Of a stretch of DNA of 64,000 bases, positions 19,353 to 31,283 are shown one piece after another. Each line of letters begins with the position of its first letter. Within the stretch, counting starts at the first letter, position 1. The DNA is from Dactylellina haptotyla (taxonomy: Eukaryota; Ascomycota; Orbiliomycetes; Orbiliales; Orbiliaceae). A model generated the notes under the pieces. That model was not told the DNA's origin. It saw only the letters and a list, made by a program, of their open reading frames with translations, and did not search any database. Made by a program: the position numbers and the translations under genes. The stretch is taken from contig CM062380.1 in NCBI GenBank assembly GCA_031310005.1, forward strand, positions 310,001 to 374,000. The letters are read 5' to 3'.

Positions 19353-20826
19353 TTAAATAGCCACCATCGTGTTCGCGTTCGTGTCCAAAACCAGAACAGC
19401 CCCATCGCAAACAGCACCTGCTTTGTGGTAAGACCATTGATAAAATTTATTCTGCGCGAACGACTGGGCACCAATGGTTGCATATTTACCACCGGTATAT
19501 GTTTCAAAGTACTTGAAAGTGACAACTCCCGGATTCGCCTCATCGAACTTGATCAAGAAGTGATAATACTCCGTCTTCCTTTCTTCGCCGTAGGCACTAA
19601 GATAAAACTCAAACGATATAGTTCGCGAGCCAGGGTCAGTCCCATCCACCTGGTAATATATTCCTTGTTTTGTTCCTTGATAAATAAATAAATCATCCCA
19701 ATAACCGCAGACGGTCGTGTCGGGGACAACCCATTCGTACCACCCGCTCGGATCCACAGGGAGAGGTGAGCTTCTCAAAGCCTCCGATGGTTCGCCCCGC
19801 AACGATAAGAAGCCATTGACAGAGAGGTATACTTGGCTTGTTGATACACCATATATCTCAATTGGAAATGGGAGATCCAACGACTTGTGGTCATCGTCAT
19901 AACTCTCGGGGCTGCCGTTGACGATATCTCCCCAAACAGCGGTCGGAGATGACAGCTGTACCTCGGGAACGGTCGGAACGGCCGGAACGGTAAAGGCTGC
20001 ACGGTATCTTTGTTAATATCACTAACGTCTGAGCTATGTTGGGAATGAAAGCTTACTTGACTCTATAGTCACAGTGGAAAGAGCCGTAGTAACAGTGGAT
20101 GTGGAGAAAACGGTTGTGACATCGATAGTAACCGTAATCGTTCCGGTTTCCACTGTCGTTACCGTAGTCGAAGAACCTGGGATCAAGAAAGTATGAATCG
20201 GAACAACCCCAATGCATGCACAGGCGCTTGTGTATTCCGCCGGCGAATCGCAAGGCGAAGCGTAGGCTGGAATAGTGGCAGCTTCCGGCTCTCTTTTGTT
20301 CTTCAGCTTCTCCTCGGCTGGGCCTTGTCTCCTTCGCTTCGCAGGAGGTTGTGTGGGCATGCAGGTAGAAGCTGCTTCCGCTGTGATCGTTGTGGTGACT
20401 GAGGTTTGCGTGATGGGGATAGTCTCGGTCACAGTGGTGCCGACGGTCAACGTTGTCGTAAAGTCATCAGTGGTGATTGTTTCGAAAACGCTACTCGTTT
20501 CCGTGATCACCCTAAATCGGAGTGTTAGATATATCATCCAGTAGGGTCCTTAAGCATATGATACGTACGCTAGCCCGTCCAGGACAGTCGTTGTCCAATA
20601 AGCGGAACAATCTACGGAAGCCTGGTCCAAACGCCCAGGGATTCTCGTAGCACGCACGGCTATATTATAAGGTGATTAGCACAGGCCTACTATATCTGAA
20701 AGAAAACAGAAAGCAACGGTAAATCCAACCTCGTAAACAGTTATCAGCATGGCAAGTCGTCAACCCTAAGGAGGGAGGGGCGGCGATCGCGACCCCTAAT
20801 ATTGATAGGAATAACTTTGAGAACAT
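19353..20826 (-). CDS. Secreted Thr/Ser-rich cell-surface protein with C-terminal beta-sandwich-like domain
   Basis: Four exons on the minus strand: 20826-20730, 20659-20569, 20511-20057 and 19996-19353; frame and GT-AG ends agree at every junction. About 428 residues. MFSKLFLSILGVAIAA is a signal peptide. Residues 65-130 are a Thr/Val-rich stalk, then comes a dibasic region, then a Cys motif of the form SPCDSPAEYTSACACIGV seen in many fungal surface proteins, then a second Thr/Ser-rich stalk. The C-terminal 200 residues (VCGYWDDLFIYQGTKQGIYY, then FYLSAYGEERKTEYYHFLIK and KYFETYTGG) alternate hydrophobic and polar residues as in a beta sandwich of the PA14/GLEYA or NIDO kind. No GPI-anchor signal is seen. 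Likely wall-associated; an adhesin or lectin role is an inference. Confidence 0.8.
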
Positions 20827-21376
20827 CTCGAAACTCTCAATAATGGCAAGTGATGGAGAGAATTTTGATACGGGTTCTCCCTCTATTTATACAAAAATCG
20901 GTCGCAAGCGCAGCTCGATATATCGCGATATGCAATTACATCGAGTCAATTATAGCACGCCCTAAGAGCTCTCATATTTTTGCCTGGTATCAGAAAAGCC
21001 TGGGAGAAAGCTGAAGCTCCCCATAGGATATATGCGCACATATATTTGTATGGACGCCACGACCTGTTTGGAGGTAGTTTTAGTTAGCTGTTCCCACTTT
21101 TTAGTCCCGCTTGCACACGGGAAATTAGGTTGCTGCAGCACAGTCACCCACTTCGCGCCAGGGACCCTTGCAGGCTCATCGCTCTCAAACCAACATATAC
21201 ATGTAAATCCACCGTGGGAAGCCGGAGCTTAACAACGCTTCCTCGCATTCAGGCTTTGCGACTCATGGGTGGCAGCTTGGCGAGACGAGTGCATGAGCAG
21301 TCAATACAATCAAATATCTACAAGCACGCACGAGGGAGCAGCCCACAATATCAAATAAACTTGTGAATGTAGAAAT
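20827..21376. other. Intergenic region, no gene seen
   Basis: Promoter side of the secreted-protein gene (a TATTTATA-like stretch at 20883-20889) and of the NACHT pseudogene. No domain-bearing frame. Confidence 0.5.
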
Positions 21377-24300
21377 ATGGCGACCGTAGGAACTGCGGCG
21401 GCTCCAACGTAAGTATTTGTTGGAGGTTCCAAATTCTCACAAAATAAAGCCGCGGGCTGAATTCCCCCTATCTCAAGTGGTGCAACCCAACTCCAAGATG
21501 CGATTTTCTCTTTCTATTCCTCCATACAGGCCTCAGAAAGGTCAAAGTTGCCAACGAACCCAGAACCAAACGATGTCCTCGATTTTGTCACTAGAGCCAA
21601 CTATTTAGGCTCTAAACGCAAGCCGAGGAAATTCGGCGACCGTATTCAGCCCTTTCCAAAAGCGGCTCATAAGTTCTCCGGAACGGTGGATGTTATGGTC
21701 CAAAGCCGCCGCGAAATAGCATCTCTAGTTTGGAGAAGTGTCAAATTCTTGATGACGGTATGATTGGAGTGTATTAAACGCCTCGGTTTACCAATAGCTT
21801 CTCGACATCTAATCGTGAATCGTCTGATATTAGACATTGATGGCGCACAACAAGTACTTTGAAGATGCAACCGGTATTCTCGAAATCGGTCGATACTGCC
21901 CTTTGGTTGAAGAATCTCAAATGCTTTTACTAGACCCGAAGCTCCAAGATGTCATCTGCGAATTTTATGCAATCGTTATCAATTTTGTGAAAGTCTGGTC
22001 GGTGTTCTTTTAACTAGACGTCGGCATACTATGTGAAAGCCACTTTGGGAAGTCTAACCGAAGACTTTCAAGATTTCGAGAAGAAAATCGAAAGACATGG
22101 TTTGTATGTGGATTGGTATATTCGATTAGTATCTGAGAAGGCCTATTATCGCGAACATCAGACCGATGCTCAGTTTAGAAATCGGGTCATAGATCATACG
22201 AGCGCGGATGTAATCCAGTCGCACAAATCCGCAGACTAGAGAGTACAACAAGATCGGCGCCAAAAGAGTTCGGCTGACAAATTTTATACGTATTGGAGTA
22301 CTAAAAAAAAGCCCTACTAAAATATTTCTTTTGCGAGGGGGAAGGGATGAGACGGATATTCTACTAGGAAGAATTACAAAACATGTCTATCACAACATGT
22401 ACTTTCGCCACCTTGGGAAAGTTCAATCTGGAACTGGGCAACGGATACTCAGTCTTAATAGTTTTACAAAATGGGAGAACTATCCATCATCAAGCCCTAT
22501 TCTGTGGTATCGTTGGATACGTAAGTCGATGACAGAATTTAACATATTTGCATCGTGTCTAAAGGCTCAAAGCTAAGAGAATATACTAGCGGGCGCGGGG
22601 AAGTCAGTTATTACTTCTAAACTCACGAAATGCTTAACATCGAAATACCCGGAATCTCTGGCGCTCTTTTTCCGTGATTTCCACCAGAAATCGTCTTCAC
22701 AGTGGGAAACATTAGCACGGAGTCTCCTACGACAACGTGCGTGTTCTAATAAACATGATAAATTACTGGAGCAGTTCGAAGATCCTGTTTCTCAGCATGA
22801 ACTCAGCAATATATTTCGCGATATCGTTGAATCAACGACTCCTTGCTATTTGATATTAGACGCGATAGACGAATGCAGTGATGCCGATAAATTTAAAGAT
22901 CTGGGATTGCTAGAGGAACCAATCGTAATTCCACATCTTAAGATGCTGCTTTTGTGTTGGTCTGGGAACGAAACCACCGTACCCTGGATATCTCAAGGAG
23001 AATGTATTCCGCGCGATTTCAGGAAATAGACCTCAACGAGCACATCCGTCCCGATATTAAAAGCTAAATCGAATATGAGCTACAAGAACGTATTCGCATT
23101 CGGCGTTTGACAGTTAACAGCCAGATGCTGGAAGAAACTAAAACCACCCTAGCAATTAAGGCAGAGGGAATGTGAGTGGCTCTCCGATTCTACATACTTA
23201 TAGTAATGCAGGCTACCACCCGAGCTTACACATATATCAATTTATATTCCAAAAGTTCCTATACGTCACTTTCCAGCTCGACGAGATATGTACTGCCATC
23301 GGAGAGGATACTCTCCGTATTTGTTTAGAGGGCCTTCCTCGAGGCCTACCGAAAACATACGACCGTATTCTAGAGAAAATATCTCAGTCCCGCGATATCA
23401 ATAGCGCCAAGAGGTTATTTAGATGTGTCGCCGTTGCTTTGACCCCATTAAGCTTAGGGGAACTTGCAGAGGCAACGGCATTCCATGTTAGAGATATAAG
23501 TTACAAGCAAGGTCGATTCCTTCCGGATGATATTAATCTTATCCTCAATTGCGGTAATCTACTTAGAGTTGAATATTTCAACGGCAATGATTCTATCCAT
23601 TTTGCTCATTCTACTGTCTTACAGCATCTCTGGGAAAGAGGGGTAGTTGTTAATAAAGAGGCAAACCAAATCGCAGCTCGTATATGTCACCTATCTTGGA
23701 TTTAGCGACTCTGAGTGCTAGATCACAATTATGCGCAAATTAGTACACTTACCAGAAGCAAAGAATATAGTTCCGATATTTGCGACTCAAGATGACTCCA
23801 CGACTACAGCTGCTGTCTACAACTTGGCAAATTTTTACAAATTGAGAAATTTCAGAGACCCTGCACCAAACATAAAGCCGACTGACATAGCATCAATTAT
23901 AAAATTCTATCAAGTAGTCAGCCATATAGACTCAGAGCTTTGCATAGATCCTACCAATTTATCAATTACGCGCGCCTAAGCTGGGTACACCATTACTTTT
24001 TGACCACCAGGGATGATCCAATATGGCCACTATTTTCAAAGCCGGTTCTCGACAAACTATTACCTTTCCCATATCGACCATGGGCCCAAGATGTGATAAA
24101 ATCCGATGATACGAATCTCCCTCATAAACGAGTTATTATATGGGCGGTCCTTCATGACCATCTACCGATCTTGCAACTGACTTTCCCATTAGAGTGGCAT
24201 ACGATAAAGAGAGACCATTTACGCTGTGATGTGGTTACAGGAGCAATTAGGTCTGGGCATTTAATAAGCCAAACACTGGAGAATACCAAGCCAAGCACAA

Positions 24301-25000
24301 CTTTAATTCCGAGATCGCGGTTACCGTGGGTTCTCGCGAAAGTCCTATATAACTTTTAAAACGTACCATTCTAGGAGCAGCCTTAGAAAGTAGCGAGGAG
24401 ATCTACAAATTTATCGCATCCATAAATCCGGACTCCGCCTTTCACGCTTCCTTTACGCTTCAAAGCCCCCGGGTAATGACTCCTCTCAGTAAGTTGGTTG
24501 ACCTCGAAAAGCTAGATCTATTACATGGCATTCGGTGATACCGGGGAGGAGTCATTGGAGCTGCAATATTCCGAAAAGCAGAAAGATTCGGGTTGTCCGG
24601 GACTTCAAAACTAGAAGGCACTAGTGATAATAACCTTGGTGGAGAAAGTGGTGCAGAGGTCGAGATCATGGAATTTTTGCTCGTATGCGCGTAGCCATGG
24701 AACTAGAAACCGTCAACAAGAGAGCATACCGATTAGGGTACCAGAATAGTTTTTAAGTCTGCTCGGAGATTTGCATACGAGAGTCTTTCTGAGCCCTATT
24801 ACCCAACACCTTTAGAATGGGCTCTCGACTTGAAACTTCCTCGAATTCCAGACCTACTAGCTATTCCCGGAGCCATTGTTCCCATATCGTCGGTACAACA
24901 AGCTGTGGAGATTGGTGCTGTTAAAGTAGTAGAAGGATACATAAAAGCCAACAGCCTAATAATGTACGACCAGTTGCTAATTTAAGCCTCAATTCGGGAA
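21377..25000 (+). pseudogene. DUF7708-NACHT (STAND/NLR-type) receptor pseudogene
   Basis: A decayed intracellular receptor. Residues encoded at 21536-22020 (NDVLDFVTRANYLG, AHKFSGTVDVMVQSRREI, then KYFEDATGILEIGRYCPL) match the N-terminal DUF7708-type domain of fungal NACHT proteins. An intact intron at 22521-22589 joins LWYRWI to a Walker A, PGAGKSVIT. The Walker B region CYLILDAIDEC follows near 22845. Post-NACHT sequence (GLPRGLPKTYDRILEKISQS) is recognisable at 23330-23700, and ankyrin-like remains (TPLEWALDLKLPRIPDLLAI) at about 24810-24870. In-frame stops occur at 22237 (TAG), 22318 (TAA), 23065 (TAA) and 23703 (TAG), and the frame changes several times, so no complete receptor can be made. 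The 5' exon at 21377 is uncertain because its phase does not fit the next exon. AT-rich compared with the intact receptor at 33-38 kb. Confidence 0.8.
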
Positions 25001-25785
25001 TAAAATACCAATTTTCCTACCAAAAAGCACAGGATTGCATATTCACGGCTTATGTTGTATATCAACATGGTCCAAAACAACTTTGATGGCAATGCATATC
25101 AAGAACCAGATTCTGAAGCTATCGAAGTCACAATGCTATAGCTTTTCTACTCGGTGTTTGTTTCCCACCGCAAACATAATACCTCATTTACAATTGATCT
25201 TTTTCTATCTATCTTAAGATATCTGAAATGTTCACCTAGGCATGTACTTAAACTCTTATACATACACACACACACATATATCTTATTATTCCACGCGAAA
25301 TCGCAGTTTCCTAGTATTACAGATCTTCTCTATGCTAATTTTGCACATCGAGATATGCGTACATGTTGTCAATTGCCTATTTTATAGCATTCAGTTCTCT
25401 TAGTTCCCCCGCAAAGAAGCATTCGAAGCAGAGACTCACCATGATATAGACAGCATACCAGGTAACGTTAACAAAGAGGTGCACTGCCACTGCGTTGACT
25501 CAATCAGGTGATATATAAGGCTAGCCTAGCCTAGGTACCAGCACCGATCAGGCTGCGATGCCTAGCTATATCTCGAAGCCTTGTAATGATATATAGCGTT
25601 TTGTATATATATAGTAAAAGAAGTCCCCTCTCCCCGCTCTTATCTGCGGCTTTCAACCTCTGCCCCCCTTCAAGCCTTCCGAACGAGGACGCAGGTACAA
25701 AAGTTAGAATTGGTGGCTCTTTCAACGCTGTTCACATCCCGCCGCTAAAATTACAACACCGTCCAACCCAAACAACGCAAAAACC
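25001..25785. other. AT-rich intergenic region, no gene seen
   Basis: Contains a short CA/TA tract (25261-25280). The right end is the promoter of the dioxygenase-like gene. Confidence 0.5.
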
Positions 25786-27413
25786 ATGGAATCGAGCGAC
25801 ACGGCTTACACGGCCGAATATGGCGACTACTACCCAAAAGAGCTTGATAAACTGGTGAAGGCGTCGCAGAAAGCTTACGAGAATAGATCCGACAGGCCAA
25901 ATTATGTACGTTTATGATTCATTCATATTCCATCAAGAACAAACATGGCGACTAACAATTTATTAGCCTGAGAAAACAGTACCGGAAGGCTGGCCGGCGC
26001 AACTCCCACCGTCGCCTATGCTTTGGGATTCAGACACGTTTCCCAACGACCGGTCCCACATGATAGATTTATTTCCAGAGGAAGTTGCGGAAGTAGAGAA
26101 AGCCCTCAAATTTGTCGAAGGTGCGACTCTCATTTCCCATTCTCCATATATAAAGTATTATAAGTAACACACGAAACTTTAGACTTGGAATTATCCCATT
26201 CCGCAATAACCAAGTCCACGTTCTCTCTTCCAAAACTAGGGCCTCGTCTAGAAGCAGGTTGTAAATCCGTCCATAACGGGCTCGGAATATGCTTCGTAAA
26301 TGGTATACCCAGCCACAAGTTCACCGCGGACCAAAACGTCTACATCCTCCTCGGCATATCCTCCTACTTTGGAGAATCCCGAGGCCGGCAGCGAGACGAC
26401 GGCGCGAAATTGAGTACAATATCCCAATACCATATCTCCAATTCACACACACATATATATATATAAATATATACTAACCTGACAACTTGCTCAAAAAAAA
26501 AGTCCACATCTTCCACTCCCTAACCCGTGGCTTCGAAGAAAATCTCTCCCCAATCTACAACAACCACGCCCAAGTCTTCCACAACGACATGGTAACCGAC
26601 ATCCTGTGCATGTACTGCATCCGCACCGCCTCCCACGGCGGTTCCAACTCCTACGCTTCACTTCAGAGGATATACAACCACATAGCGGAACACAACCCGG
26701 AAATGATCCACACCCTCGCCGCACCGGACTGGCCGTTCGACACGTACGGCTACAACCCGCCGTACCAGACCCGCCCACTACTATTCTACTCCCGTCCCGG
26801 TGAACAAGACGAAGAAGAAGAACAATCAGACGAGGAGAACAATATTGACGAAGACGACGACGGTTTGAGTACCCCGCGCGCCGCCACATTCGATCTCCCA
26901 GAAACAACCCCGCAACAGACAGAACCCGACTCAGAAGGAAACATCACCCCGAAAATCGGCCGCATCCTAGCCTCTTTCTCCCCGCGCCAACTGTCCGGTT
27001 CGAAAGTCCACCCTCGCCCAAGCGACATCCCGGCACTCACGGAACGGCAAACCCTCGCGCTCGAAGAAATCGAAAGACTCGCGAATAAATACTGCATAAC
27101 GGAAACGCTATCCTCCGGATCGATGTTATTCCTGAACAACCTGGCAATGATCCACAACCGGACGTCCTACTCCGAAGAAGCGGGAAAGCCAGTGGAAGAG
27201 CACAGACATCTCATCCGCATGTTCTTGCGTAACGATGAGTTGGCGTGGAAGACGCCGAAGGGGTTATGGCTGGATTGGAGCCGGGTGTTTGGCGAGTTCG
27301 AGGGCGAACATGAGGAGCGCTGGGTGGCGGATAAAGTGAAGGATTATAAGGACCAGCAGAGGGGGTTGATCACGGTCAAGGCTGGAGGCAAAGGTGGTGA
27401 TGATGCGTTATAG
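25786..27413 (+). CDS. TauD/TfdA-type Fe(II)/2-oxoglutarate dioxygenase-like protein
   Basis: Exons 25786-25905, 25967-26120, 26183-26413 and 26503-27413, all GT-AG with ACTAAC branch points in introns 1 and 3. About 471 residues. The N-terminal part (VPEGWPAQLPPSPMLWDS, then GLGICFVNGI and YILLGISSYFGESRGRQ) is typical of fungal TauD-like proteins. The metal site is visible as H195-x-D197 (QVFHNDMVTDIL) and the distal H386 (AMIHNRTSYSEE); R407 (HLIRMFLRND) would bind 2-oxoglutarate. Between them, after RPLLFYSRPG, sits an acidic Glu/Asp-rich insert of roughly 80 residues (about 266-345). The family oxidises sulfonates, carnitine precursors or secondary metabolites; the substrate here cannot be inferred. 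No biosynthetic cluster surrounds it. Confidence 0.85.
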
Positions 27414-27808
27414 ACGATTATCTTCCTCTCGGAGTGTATTTACATGCGAACATAGTGGAATGGACTAGGAGGTCCTCGGATTATATAGGCTCGGTTGATC
27501 AATAATAATAATCGGATGAAAAAGAAATAAAAGCAAGTAATGTATCCTCCTGAGCAGTATGATAATATAGTAGCGTGAGAAAGGAAATCTGAAATACAAT
27601 CGACTAGTTAATGCACGATTCCCGCTCCAAGAAAAGAATAGCCAAAATCCGCTCCCTTTTTTATCCGTCGAATGCCACTTTTTTTTGGTTAATGTTGACG
27701 GGAAACAACCCAAGGATTACGTTAATTATAATATTATCTATCCCTCCAAACACGAGAGCCGTAAAAGAAAATGCTTATATTAAAGACGAAAAGTAAATCC
27801 CGAGAAAC
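27414..27808. other. Convergent 3' region, no gene seen
   Basis: AT-rich spacer between the stops of the dioxygenase-like gene and mevalonate kinase; probably the 3' UTRs of both. Confidence 0.55.
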
Positions 27809-29895
27809 CTAAGCCTCTTCAGGCAACCACTCCCTCCAGAACCCCCAGCCGAGTCTTCCCGTACCTAGCGAGGTGACTCCAACCAAGGCTTCAACCCCTT
27901 CATTACCCTCGGCTGCCAAAAACATCTCCCTTGTGATATGATACCTCTCGTCAGGTTTCCCCGCCATGGAGGGCCATAATACACCAACACCGTCGCCACC
28001 AAGCGTCGAGTCATATGTGACCATACCTTCCTCGGCCAGCGTTTCTTCAACCTTGACCTTCTTCGCTTCATCTGCAGGTCCGCAAAGCGGTCTCAGCACA
28101 GAGAACGCACAACCTCCACCACCCGCGCCCGTCAACTTTGTCCACCCGATCCCGCTACCGTCTACGATCTGCCTCACTCTTTCGAGTTTGGGGTGGCTGA
28201 CACCCAGACTGACCAGCAATCCGTGGTTGATTCTCACCAACTCTCCGAGTCTGGTAAGGTGGCTATCATCCGGCCGGAAATGCTTATTGTCGAGCAACAT
28301 CATAGCTTCCGCGGTCACGTTATCGATAGCATCGAGCATAAGTCCGCAGGTTGTAGGGTGCGAATTCCTCAGCCCGTGAACGGCAGAAACGAGTTCAGCG
28401 GTACGGCGCGACTGGTTGGTATTGATGAGCATGAGCGGCAGTTCTGGGAAGTGCTCCAGTCTCTTGACTTCAGGGGGTTTCGAGTAGTCTCCTCGTCTGA
28501 ACAGGACAGCTTTCCCACCTGTAGCGACGGTATTGTCGACACCGGAGGGGTTTCCGTGGATGCACATTTCGCCAACAAAAGCCCAGTCGTTGATGCGCTT
28601 GAGCTGTCGCGCGCATTCTTCTTCAAATAGCTTGGCAGAAGGGCGGACGAGCATGCCGGATTGGAGGTGGAGGGCGGCGGAAAGACAGACAGTAACACTG
28701 GCTGACGATCCAAGACCGGCACCGATTGGGATGGTGCTTCTCAGAGTGAAGACCGCGGCGGGCGAGTGTTTCGAGCCGAGGCAGAGGTAGGTGTAGAGGA
28801 AAGCTGTCGCAGCGGAGCGATATTTGTTAATTATCGGGGCGAGGAACGGGCTTAGAGCTTCGAGAAGATCGGGATCGAGGGAGGTAATGGCATCGAAGTG
28901 AAGGCGCTTCTTGGCGGGAGTGCTGAAGAAATCCCAGGGGAGGGACTCGATATCCCAGCTGTGGTTGAGGTTGATATCGGCAAAGTGAAGGCTAACGGTA
29001 CGATTATCGCGGGGCAAGTGGTGAACGTGAAGGAACGAGCGGAGGGAAAGCGCCGCCGCTATTGCTGCCTGCATGACACGAAAAGAAGAAGATAGTAGGT
29101 TAGTCAATCGAGTTTCCTTTTTCACTTCTGAAAATATCAAGAAGGGATATTGCTCACCTTTCCGTGAACGACGGCGTGCTCGCCGTACATGATGACCTTT
29201 GCAGGCGCGGAAACCATAAAATCGGGCAGTTCGGGCTCCATGCTTTTGATATAGGACAAACTTCTGGGTCGCGACATGCTCCTGGTTCGTCCATTCGTAC
29301 CAGGTCGAATGGCTTCTGTGCTGCTAGGTGAAGAAAAGGGAGGCGTGGAATTGACCAGATGTTCCGCGGCAACCGATGTAGACTCCTGCGCGGGTTGCTG
29401 CCGTATTGTTGGAGCTGCGGCGGCAGAGTATATACGGGGCACGGAACCTGACGACCCCTTGCGATGGTGATGTTGGAAAGGGATGGGGGTCGCGGCCATT
29501 GAGAGCGAGGACTTTCGGGGTAGTTCTCTGCCTCTGCCTCTGTCGCTATCGCGGCGCTGGAGGGGAGGAGAGGTTACGGATCCGGCCGCAGATCTGTAGC
29601 TCTCGCTGGCTATCGAAGCCGGTCCATTGGCATTGGCATTGGCGGTGGCATTGGAATCGAGGGAGAGGGACCCGACGTCGGGCACGAACTCGGAATCGGG
29701 AGCGGCGGTTGGTTCCTGTGCGTCGTAGTACCGCGAGACCTCGCTTTCGGCGCGTTTTCTGGAGGGCGAGGTGACGTCGAGGAAGTCCTTGTCGACCATC
29801 TTGTAGGAGTCTTCGTACGACGTGGAGGGCGCGGTGGAATCTTGGTCGCGGGTCATCTGATGTCGGTACGCACTATCCAACTCGGCCCAGACCAT
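27809..29895 (-). CDS. erg12: Mevalonate kinase with long N-terminal extension
   Basis: Two exons on the minus strand, 29895-29158 and 29068-27809, phase-0 junction (GGAAAG/GTGAGC and CATGCAG/GCAGCA). About 665 residues. The GHMP kinase domain starts near residue 225 (MVSAPAKVIMYGEHAVVHGK). It carries the ATP-binding loop PIGAGLGSSASVTVC (about 360-374), the KRINDWAFVGEMCIHGNPSG block with GNPSGVDN, and the C-terminal LTGAGGGGCAFSVL motif. The enzyme phosphorylates mevalonate in the sterol and isoprenoid pathway, and thereby supplies the prenyl donors used by the prenyltransferase encoded in this window. The first 224 residues are disordered, Ser/Arg/Pro-rich, with an Asn-Ala run, and are not part of the usual enzyme. 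Internal Met codons, for example before SRPRSLSYIKSMEPELPDF, could be the true start. Confidence 0.93.
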
Positions 29896-31283
29896 AAATT
29901 ACTCTTGATAAAAGAAGAGCGATCCTAAAGAGGTGCGTCAATGGGTACGTTAGTGCTGTGATCACAAGATATTTGCGTGTATATACGCACCGAAAGCTGT
30001 TGCTGTGACGTACGCACAGAAATAAATAGCAACAAAAATAGCAATTGAAAATAAAGGGAAAAGAAGGAGCAACAATTGATGGACACGGACGAGTGTGTAA
30101 ATATATAAATAAATATAATTATAGACAATAAAAGGTGTCTATCCGTCTATCGATAGACTGGGAGGAAAAACGAGGGAGAGAGAAGGAGTGGAATGTTGGT
30201 AGTAAGTAAGTAGTGGTACTTGGGCAAGTATGGAGGTATGATCCCAAGCCAGGAGGCGTCGAGACACGGCCGCTTCTCCATTGGTAATACCTCTTGGTAC
30301 CTCTCTGCCCACCCCCGATTTAATCGATTTTTCCTTTTTTAAGGTTGGGGTGCTCGCTCTCGCGGACGACGAGTTCAGGCCACTCGCTGCGAGTCCGCAG
30401 GGGAGCCCGGCTCCCTTCCCAGCTGAAGTGCCCTCCCACCGCCCAGCTCGCCCACGCCGGCACACCGCAGCCCGCAGAACCGCCTTTTCCCGTACGCATT
30501 GAGAGGGGGGAGAAGTATCCCTCAGATCACGGCATACAAGTCGAATGACGTCGAGCGAGTGCGACTTGCTGTAGACGCACGCCAGACGCAGACAGACGCA
30601 GGCTAATCTCTCAGGCTGAGTCTTTGGAAACACGGACGGGTAGGAAATGCCGGACTCGGTGCCGGAATGCGATAGCCGTCTTCATTCTCTCGTATCGTCA
30701 GACGATGCAATGGCCATTCTGACAGCACAGCTCGACGGCATTCATTCATTCATTCCCTGGTACGGTCTGCTAGCTCGAGTGTTAGCTTCAAGGGTTTTTC
30801 CAATTTATTTTTATTTTTACCAGCGGGGGGGCAGGGGACCCGGCTGCAAGGTACCCTCTTCGGGCAAGCTCCGATCCATCTGCGGCCCTCCTCCTCCCCC
30901 TCGACAAGAGATCCAGCCTGGTCCTGATCGTGCGTCGACGGGTGATATATTCGGAATGATAAGCTTTCAATTTGAGTATGCGCTAATGCAGCGGATCCCG
31001 CACTCGGTCTCGCCTTCAATATAGTTAAATCCATGACGACCGAATCCGCCTTCGCATTTCGGTGGGAGAAGACAGCTGGAGACAAATCGTGTTGGCGGTG
31101 TTGTGGCGGTGGTCGAGTTGTGTGGCGTCTGTCGCAACCCTTTTTTTTTTTTTTTTTCAACCTCCAAAAACGGCCATCACGATATCCACCTCCACCTCAT
31201 CCAGCTCGATTTACAACTTCACAACCGCCAACCAAGCTATCCGCCCTGTATATACTGGTCTATAACTAAAAAGGACAGCTACA
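29896..31283. promoter_or_regulatory. Divergent promoter region of erg12 and ytm1
   Basis: 1.4 kb with no supported gene. Contains AT-rich sequence near erg12, GC-rich sequence at 30340-30500, and a T tract at 31139-31157 about 125 bp before the ytm1 start. Confidence 0.5.

Noticed and set aside
26491-26907. 138-residue Arg/Cys/Gly-rich minus-strand frame
   Set aside because: Antisense shadow of the dioxygenase-like exon 4.
30139-30633. 164-residue minus-strand frame between erg12 and ytm1
   Set aside because: No domain, low-complexity GC-rich sequence, most likely promoter DNA.
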